From the NCBI GenBank assembly GCA_023266795.1, contig JAHFPI010000053.1:1-10841 (forward strand): DNA of 10,841 bases, read 5' to 3'. The position numbers and the translations under genes were made by a program. The notes under the pieces are model-generated. The model worked only from the letters and a program-made list of their open reading frames with translations, had not been told where the DNA came from and searched no databases. This stretch comes from Rhodospirillales bacterium. Lineage in GTDB: Bacteria > Pseudomonadota > Alphaproteobacteria > Micavibrionales > UBA2020. This document shows positions 6,089 through 10,841 of this stretch, piece by piece (the stretch's first letter is position 1; each line of letters starts with the position of its first letter).

Positions 6089-7138
6089 TCACGCCCGCCG
6101 GCGCATACCGGTCGCCTTGGCGCCGATCTGCGACAGGGAGAGGACGGCGCGGCTGCACAGGGTATGCGGGTCGCTGGCGGTTTGTTTGCATTTTGCTTCG
6201 GCACTGACGAGCAGCGCCAGCGCCTGTTCCATCTGCCCCATGCTCCAGCCCGTCAGCTGGGATATGAACGCGGGCTTGATCTTGAAAAAAACCGCCGGCC
6301 GCAGCTTTTTGAGTGCATCCTCGAGGTCTTCGCCTTTTTGCAGCCGCGCCTTGGTGATGTGCAGCCGCAGGAAATGGTTTTGAAGGTTGCGCAGGACGGT
6401 GACGGCAGGAAGGCCTTCGGATAAAACGTGCTCGAGAATCCTGTCCGCCTCGGCAAAGTTTCCGGAGGCGACGTTTTTAGCCAGGTCATCCAGCGACAAA
6501 GCCGCGCTGTTGCCGACGCAGGCGATAACATCGTCCAGCGAAATAACCTTTTTCCCTTCGCCCATATAAGTGACCAGCTTTTCAACCTCCGAGCGCGCCA
6601 CGGCGCGGTCGCCGGTGACGTTTTCGGCCATATAGGTGACGGCGTCGGTGGGGATGGTGTATCCGGCGGCGCGCAGGGCGTCGCCGATGACGCGGCCGAT
6701 GTCGCGCGCGTCCTCGACATAGCAAGGGATCGCCGTGCCGTTATCCGCGCCTTCCAGCAGCAGGCGGAGGGATGAGCGTGGCGAGAGTTCCCCGCCTTCC
6801 AGCAAAATCAGGTTGTCGCCGGACCTCAGGGCGGAGAGGACGCCCTTGACGGTCTCGGTGATTTTATCGGAGGCGTCGCGCACCCGCACCACCCGCCGGC
6901 CGCCGAGCATCGAAAGGGATTGCGCTTCGTCCATCAGCCGCGACGGATTTTCGTTCAACACCTCGGCGGAAAATTCCGCAACGTTGAAGGGGTCGTGGAT
7001 GTCGGCAACGATATTTTTGGTCAGCAGATCCAGCCGTTCGCGGATCAGTCCTTCATCCGGCCCGTAAACCAGTATGGCCAGCGTCTCCGGCGCGGGTTTT
7101 TTTATGAATCCCTCGATATTCTTCGGGGCGATTTTCAT
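6089..7138 (-). CDS. holA: DNA polymerase III subunit delta
   Basis: HolA is the delta subunit of the clamp loader, which opens the beta sliding clamp during replication. The 349-residue length is normal. The N-terminal AAA+-like domain starts with the family block LAILVYGPDEGLIRER (20-35), followed by DPFNVAEF (49-56) and LMDEAQSLSMLGGRRVVRVRDA (68-89), a characteristic delta segment. Later blocks include the VTYMAENVTGDRAVARSEVEKL region and the alpha-helical collar domain (DDLAKNVASGNFAEADRILEHVL onward). As usual for delta, it has no functional Walker A motif. Its ATG overlaps the lptE stop in an ATGA (7135-7138) and has no clear Shine-Dalgarno sequence, so translation is probably coupled to lptE. 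It is the last gene of the minus-strand operon, and its stop abuts the opposing HELRH gene. Confidence 0.94.
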   Translation of the reverse strand: MKIAPKNIEGFIKKPAPETLAILVYGPDEGLIRERLDLLTKNIVADIHDPFNVAEFSAEVLNENPSRLMDEAQSLSMLGGRRVVRVRDASDKITETVKGVLSALRSGDNLILLEGGELSPRSSLRLLLEGADNGTAIPCYVEDARDIGRVIGDALRAAGYTIPTDAVTYMAENVTGDRAVARSEVEKLVTYMGEGKKVISLDDVIACVGNSAALSLDDLAKNVASGNFAEADRILEHVLSEGLPAVTVLRNLQNHFLRLHITKARLQKGEDLEDALKKLRPAVFFKIKPAFISQLTGWSMGQMEQALALLVSAEAKCKQTASDPHTLCSRAVLSLSQIGAKATGMRRRA

Positions 7139-7728
7139 AGCGGCGCGGACATAGCCTTGCGGCGGAAATAGAGGTTAAGCTCCGTCACGGCGCTGTCCTT
7201 CAGTTCCTGCAGGATGCTTTCGGTGATATTCTGCTGCGACACCATTGTGGCCAGCTGGTTGTCGAGCAGGTTGTAGGCGCCGGCGGTTTTGAAATCGCGC
7301 TGCAAAAGGACCTTGCCGGTGCCTTTGTCGATCAGCTGCATCTGGGTGGTGATCTGCATCTGGGCGCGGGTGGAGGTGGCGTCTTTCCGCACCCCCAGAT
7401 TGACGATGCTTTTCCCCAGCGGCGAGAACTTCAGCTGGTAGGGCGCGTCGGCGGGACGGCCATTGACGTAGAGCCGGTCGATGAGCAGATTGCGGAGATA
7501 CTGCCCGTCGCGGTCGGGGATATTGGCGATGTCGATGTCGGGGGTGGAAAGAAGGATTTCCTTCGCGCCGGTATTATTGGCGGACAGCATAGGCTCGAAA
7601 CCGCAGCCGGAAAGAAAAAGAGAAATTACCAGCATTGCCGTTCCGGCGAAAGCCGGAGCCTTGCCAGACCGCACTGGATTCCGGCTTTCGCCGGAATGAC
7701 AGCGCTTTTTATTCTTAAACAACGACAT
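7135..7728 (-). CDS. lptE: LPS-assembly lipoprotein LptE, with a repeat-derived signal peptide
   Basis: LptE is the outer-membrane lipoprotein that plugs LptD and helps insert lipopolysaccharide. The 197-residue precursor has a lipobox LSGC with Cys42, followed by the typical GFEP. Mature blocks include IPDRDGQYLRNLLIDRL (70-86), YQLKFSP (97-103), and TRAQMQITTQMQLID with a C-terminal helix, all fitting LptE. The start at 7728 overlaps the leuS end by 14 bp and has AGGA (complement of 7735-7738) 6 bases upstream. Residues 10-31 are translated from a palindromic repeat (CHSGESRNP to PAFAGTA), which lengthens the n-region and supplies part of the hydrophobic region. The only later start (ATG, complement of 7633-7635) would leave MLVISLFLSGC with no positive charge, so the long form is preferred. 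It lies between leuS and holA, the order also known from E. coli. Confidence 0.9.
   Translation of the reverse strand: MSLFKNKKRCHSGESRNPVRSGKAPAFAGTAMLVISLFLSGCGFEPMLSANNTGAKEILLSTPDIDIANIPDRDGQYLRNLLIDRLYVNGRPADAPYQLKFSPLGKSIVNLGVRKDATSTRAQMQITTQMQLIDKGTGKVLLQRDFKTAGAYNLLDNQLATMVSQQNITESILQELKDSAVTELNLYFRRKAMSAPL
7639..7700. repeat. REP-like palindromic element inside lptE
   Basis: Two small hairpins face each other: TTCCGGCGAAAGCCGGA (7641-7657) and TTCCGGCTTTCGCCGGAA (7679-7696), each with a 7-8 bp stem or near-stem and a 3-4 base loop, the second followed by TGAC. This is the widespread proteobacterial repeat whose ends read GTCATTCC-GGAATGAC and which often translates as SGESRNP/PAFAG. 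It keeps the lptE frame open. A related copy lies at 10267-10352. Confidence 0.8.
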
Positions 7729-10246
7729 TGATAATCCTGTTGGGCACGACGATGACTTTGCGCGGCGCTTTGCCGTCCAGCGCTTTCTGGATCTGCGGCT
7801 CGTCCAGCGCGGCTTTTTCGGCCAGCTTCTGGTCCATGTCTTTGGGCAGGGTGATGGTGGCGCGCAGCTTGCCGTTGACCTGTATCGCCATGGTGACGGT
7901 GTCGTTGGCGAGCAGGGCGGCGTCGGCCTGCGGCCAGGGCGTGTCGACCAGCAGGGTTTTATGGCCGAGGTGCAGCCACAGCTCTTCGGCGATATGCGGC
8001 ATGATCGGCGACATCAGGCGGACGAGGGCCTCGATGCCTTCTTTCAGCACGGCGCCGTCGTCGCTGAACGCTTCCAGCGCATTGCTCAGCTCGCGCAGAT
8101 GCGCCACCGCCTTGTTGAAATGGAATTTATCGAAGTCCTGCGTCATGTCAAAAATGGTGCGGGTGATCTTGCGGCGCATGGTGTCGACATCGCCATCCTT
8201 TCCATCGAATGAGGCCGCCGCCACCAGTCGCCATAAACGGTTGATATATTTCCACGCGCCCTCGATGCCGCCTTCGGTCCATTCGACGTCCCGTTCCGGC
8301 GGGCTGTCGGAAAGCACCAGCAGGCGGGCGGCGTCCATGCCGTAATTTTCCGAGACTTCTTCCAGCCCGATGACGTTCTTTTTGGATTTGGACATTTTTT
8401 CGATGCGTCCGGCCTCGACGAGCGTGCCGTCGGACTTTTTAATCCACTGGCCGTTGTGTCCGCGCTCGACTTCCTGCGGGAACAGCCATTTGCCCTTTTC
8501 GTCCTTGTAAGTTTCGTGCACGACCATGCCCTGCGTGAACAGCGCTTTGAACGGCTCGTCAAAATCAAGGTAGCCGCATTTTTTGAGGGCGCGGGTGAAG
8601 AAACGCGCATAGAGCAGGTGCATGACCGCGTGCTCGACGCCGCCGATGTACTGGTCGACGGGAGCCCAGTAGGCGACTTTATCCTTGTCGAAGCCGCGCG
8701 CGGCGTTTTTCGGGTCGGTATAGCGGAACTGGTACCACGAGCTTTCAAAGAAGGTGTCGAAGGTGTCCGTCTCGCGCTCGGCAGCCGCGCCGCAGGCGGG
8801 ACAGGCGGTTTTTTTCCACGTCGGGTGGTTGGCGATCGGGTTGCCGGGTTTGGTGAAATCGACATCCTGCGGCAGGGTGACCGGCAGGTCTTTTTCCGCC
8901 ACCGGCACGACGCCGCACTTCGGGCAGTGGACGACGGGGATCGGGCAGCCCCAGTAGCGCTGGCGGCTGACGCCCCAGTCGCGCAGGCGGTAAAGCGTGG
9001 TGCCTTCGCCCTTGCCGGCGGCTTCGAAACGGCGGATGACTTCCGCCTTGGCTTCGGCGACGTGCATGCCGTTGAGGAAGTCGGAATGGTAGAGATGCCC
9101 GGGGCCGGTATAGGGCTCGTTTTCGATGACGAAGGTTTTCGGGTCGGCATCGTCGGGGATGACGACGGGGAGGACGTCGAGGCGGTAGCGGCGGGCGAAA
9201 TCGAGGTCGCGCTGGTCGTGCGCCGGGCAGCCGAAGATCGCCCCCGTGCCGTAGTCCATCAGCACGAAGTTGGCGATGAAGACGCGCAGGGTCTTGTTTT
9301 TGATGAAGGGATGCTCGACCAGCAGACCGGTGTCGAAACCGGTTTTCTCGGCTGCTTCGAGGACGGCTTCACTGGTGCCGGTGCGGTGGCATTCGGCGAT
9401 ATAGTCGGCGATGCCCGCGTTTTTGGCGGCCAGCTCTTCCGCCAGCGGATGGTCAGGCGAGATGGCGACGAACGAGGCGCCGAACAGCGTGTCGGGGCGG
9501 GTGGTGAATATTTCCAGCTGACGCCGCCCGGGGCCGACGATGTCGAAAAAGAATTTCAGCCCCTGCGATTTGCCGATCCAGTTCTCCTGCATCAGGCGGA
9601 CTTTCTCCGGCCAGCCGCCGAGTTCCTTGAGGCCGTCCAGCAGGTCGTCGGCGAAGGCGGTGATTTTCAGGAACCACTGCACCAGTTTTTTGCGCTCGAC
9701 GGGAGCGCCGGAGCGCCAGCCCCTGCCGTCAACGACCTGTTCATTGGCGAGGACGGTATTCTCGACCGGGTCCCAGTTGACCATGCTTTCCTTCTGGTAG
9801 GCGAGACCCGCCTTGAGGAAGTCGAGGAAGAATTTCTGCTCATGCTTGTAGTATTCCGGCACGCAGGTGGCGATTTCCCGCGTCCAGTCGATGGCCAGCC
9901 CCATGAGCTTGAGGTCTTTTTTCATGGCGGCGATATTGGCGGTGGTCCATGCGGCGGGGTGGGTCTTGTTTTCGATGGCGGCGTTTTCGGCGGGCAGGCC
10001 GAAGGCGTCCCAGCCCATCGGGTTGAGGACGTTATATCCCTGCGCGCGCTTATAGCGGGCGACGATATCCGTCATGGTGTAGTTGCGCATATGGCCGACG
10101 TGCAGCCGGCCGGACGGGTAGGGGAACATCGCCAGCGCGTAGAATTTCGGCTTACCGGCGGCTTCCGTGACGTTAAAGGCTTTGCGGTCTTCCCAGACTT
10201 TCTGCCAGCGGGCTTCGCATTCCTTGACGTTATAGCGGTCCTGCAT
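7715..10246 (-). CDS. leuS: Leucyl-tRNA synthetase
   Basis: LeuRS is a class I synthetase that charges tRNA-Leu and edits mischarged products. The 843-residue protein has FPYPSGRLHVGH (41-52) with the HIGH-type HVGH (49-52). The inserted CP1 editing domain carries the threonine-rich TTRPDT (248-253) and the GTGAIFGCPAHDQRDLDFA block. A zinc module has Cys pairs C441/C444 and C482/C485, and KMSKS lies at 617-621, with an anticodon-binding helical domain and small C-terminal domain following. Both catalytic signatures and the editing site are intact, and the length fits bacterial LeuRS. ATG 10246 is supported by GAGGA (complement of 10252-10256) 5 bases upstream. Its 3' end overlaps lptE by 14 bp, so leuS, lptE and holA are probably one transcript. 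The leader contains a palindromic repeat (10267-10352). Confidence 0.98.
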   Translation of the reverse strand: MQDRYNVKECEARWQKVWEDRKAFNVTEAAGKPKFYALAMFPYPSGRLHVGHMRNYTMTDIVARYKRAQGYNVLNPMGWDAFGLPAENAAIENKTHPAAWTTANIAAMKKDLKLMGLAIDWTREIATCVPEYYKHEQKFFLDFLKAGLAYQKESMVNWDPVENTVLANEQVVDGRGWRSGAPVERKKLVQWFLKITAFADDLLDGLKELGGWPEKVRLMQENWIGKSQGLKFFFDIVGPGRRQLEIFTTRPDTLFGASFVAISPDHPLAEELAAKNAGIADYIAECHRTGTSEAVLEAAEKTGFDTGLLVEHPFIKNKTLRVFIANFVLMDYGTGAIFGCPAHDQRDLDFARRYRLDVLPVVIPDDADPKTFVIENEPYTGPGHLYHSDFLNGMHVAEAKAEVIRRFEAAGKGEGTTLYRLRDWGVSRQRYWGCPIPVVHCPKCGVVPVAEKDLPVTLPQDVDFTKPGNPIANHPTWKKTACPACGAAAERETDTFDTFFESSWYQFRYTDPKNAARGFDKDKVAYWAPVDQYIGGVEHAVMHLLYARFFTRALKKCGYLDFDEPFKALFTQGMVVHETYKDEKGKWLFPQEVERGHNGQWIKKSDGTLVEAGRIEKMSKSKKNVIGLEEVSENYGMDAARLLVLSDSPPERDVEWTEGGIEGAWKYINRLWRLVAAASFDGKDGDVDTMRRKITRTIFDMTQDFDKFHFNKAVAHLRELSNALEAFSDDGAVLKEGIEALVRLMSPIMPHIAEELWLHLGHKTLLVDTPWPQADAALLANDTVTMAIQVNGKLRATITLPKDMDQKLAEKAALDEPQIQKALDGKAPRKVIVVPNRIINVVV

Positions 10247-10266
10247 CTCGATCCTCTTCCTTCTTT

Positions 10267-10352
10267 GTCGTCCCCGCGCAAGCGGGGATCCAGTTGGTGT
10301 TTTTTATTCAGGCACAAAGGCCCAACTGGGCCCCTGCTTTCGCAGGGGTGAC
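10267..10352. repeat. REP-like palindromic element in the leuS leader
   Basis: The element has three nested or adjacent foldbacks: TCCCCGCgcaaGCGGGGA (10271-10288), CCAGTTGG/CCAACTGG pairing across 24 bases (10290-10297 with 10322-10329), and CCCCTGCtttcGCAGGGG (10331-10348) followed by TGAC. It fills most of the 120-bp gap between the DUF3576-type gene and leuS, and belongs to the same broad family as 7639-7700, with different stem bases. On the minus strand the inner GGCCCAGTTGGGCC (complement of 10319-10332) is followed by TTTGTG, so it could act as a weak terminator for the upstream gene. That reading is uncertain. Confidence 0.8.
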
Positions 10353-10366
10353 ATTTGTGTATAAAA

Positions 10367-10841
10367 TCAGCCCTTCCGCGCCCCTATTTGTGCGACGCGC
10401 AGCTCACGCGCGCGGGTCAGAACGGTGTTTTCGATGCTGGTGGCCATGTCAGGCGGAATCTTAACGTCATGCCAGCCGTTCTTTTCCTGCTTTTGCTTGA
10501 AAACGGACACACGGACGCCGTCCGCCCGCAGCTGCTTGTCTAATATATAGACATTCATCTTGAAGCGCTCGCCGGGGGTCTCGGGGTTTTCATACCAGTC
10601 GGTCAGGATAACGCCGCCGAAAGGGTCGGCCGAGACGACCGGCATAAAGGAGATGGTGTCCAGCGCGGCGCGCCACAGGAAGCTGTTGACGCCGATGCCG
10701 CCGGAGCTGCCGGTTTTGTCGTCGTCCTTGCCGAAAATCTTGCTGCCGATGGTTTCATCCCCGCCCCAGATGGTTTCGCGTTTCTGGTCGCTATAAAGGA
10801 TAGCGTCAGTCCCCTTTTCTTTGGTGGGGTAGCTGGCTTCT
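10367..10841 (-). CDS. DUF3576-type conserved protein, 5'-truncated
   Basis: The frame is open to the window edge, so the start is missing; 157 C-terminal residues are visible. The segment GVNSFLWRAALDTISFMPVVSADPFGGVILTDWY, the following ERFKMNVYILDKQLRADGVRVSVF and the C-terminal TRARELRVAQIG match what I know of the DUF3576 family, a conserved alphaproteobacterial protein often annotated as a lipoprotein; its function is unknown. The signal peptide or lipobox would lie outside the window and cannot be checked. An ATG at 10645 is internal: about 65 codons of conserved sequence precede it. It lies upstream of leuS in the same direction, separated by a palindromic repeat, so cotranscription with leuS is possible but not shown. 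Confidence 0.85.
   Translation of the reverse strand, partial: EASYPTKEKGTDAILYSDQKRETIWGGDETIGSKIFGKDDDKTGSSGGIGVNSFLWRAALDTISFMPVVSADPFGGVILTDWYENPETPGERFKMNVYILDKQLRADGVRVSVFKQKQEKNGWHDVKIPPDMATSIENTVLTRARELRVAQIGARKG

Noticed and set aside
8456..10351. A 631-codon open frame on the plus strand antisense to leuS
   Set aside because: It mirrors the GC-rich codon structure of leuS; its translation is low-complexity (rich in Gly, Val, Asp, Glu, Phe), has no recognisable domain, and crosses the palindromic repeat and the leuS start. It is a shadow frame.
10353..10366. A TATACA -10-like box on the minus strand ahead of leuS
   Set aside because: No acceptable -35 lies at the right distance; the upstream sequence is the GC-rich end of the DUF3576-type gene.
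10643..10645. ATG as the start of the DUF3576-type protein
   Set aside because: Conserved family sequence (GVNSFLWRAALDTISF) continues upstream of it in the same frame to the window edge, so the gene is truncated rather than short.

Overview
The window is a chromosomal segment, almost certainly from an alphaproteobacterium of moderate to high GC content. Three things point there. The order mnmG-rsmG-parA-parB carries perfect copies of the chromosomal centromere site parS (TGTTTCACGTGAAACA). The rsmG product has the alphaproteobacterial type of N-terminus (VSRET). The minus strand has the cluster DUF3576 lipoprotein-leuS-lptE-holA. The genus cannot be fixed from the sequence; a Micavibrio- or Rhodospirillales-like lineage is only a guess.

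Layout, plus strand (1-6088): the 3' part of mnmG (tRNA U34 modification, truncated by the window edge); rsmG (16S rRNA G527 methylation) overlapping its end; parA and parB (origin segregation); then, behind its own predicted promoter, a tandem pair of paralogous genes encoding about 283-residue proteins with an HELRH zinc-protease signature. Three parS sites lie about 280-305 bp apart, two inside rsmG and one between rsmG and parA, so the ParB loading site and the segregation genes form one compact unit.

Layout, minus strand (10841-6089): a DUF3576-type protein (start outside the window), leuS (leucyl-tRNA synthetase), lptE (outer-membrane LPS-assembly lipoprotein) and holA (DNA polymerase III delta). 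The last three overlap and look like one operon. The two halves meet tail to tail at 6088/6089 with no spacer: the TAA of the second protease-like gene touches the stop of holA.

Two members of a REP-like palindromic repeat family are present. One lies in the leuS leader. The other lies inside the lptE reading frame, where it is translated as part of the signal peptide. No gap exceeds 300 bases (the largest is 10247-10366), and I saw no tRNA, rRNA, CRISPR array or insertion sequence.

Most of the window is housekeeping. The least explained part is 4291-6088: the tandem HELRH proteins, whose C-terminal 50 residues are 48/50 identical despite 21 synonymous codon differences, and their promoter, which sits in an AT-rich palindrome.
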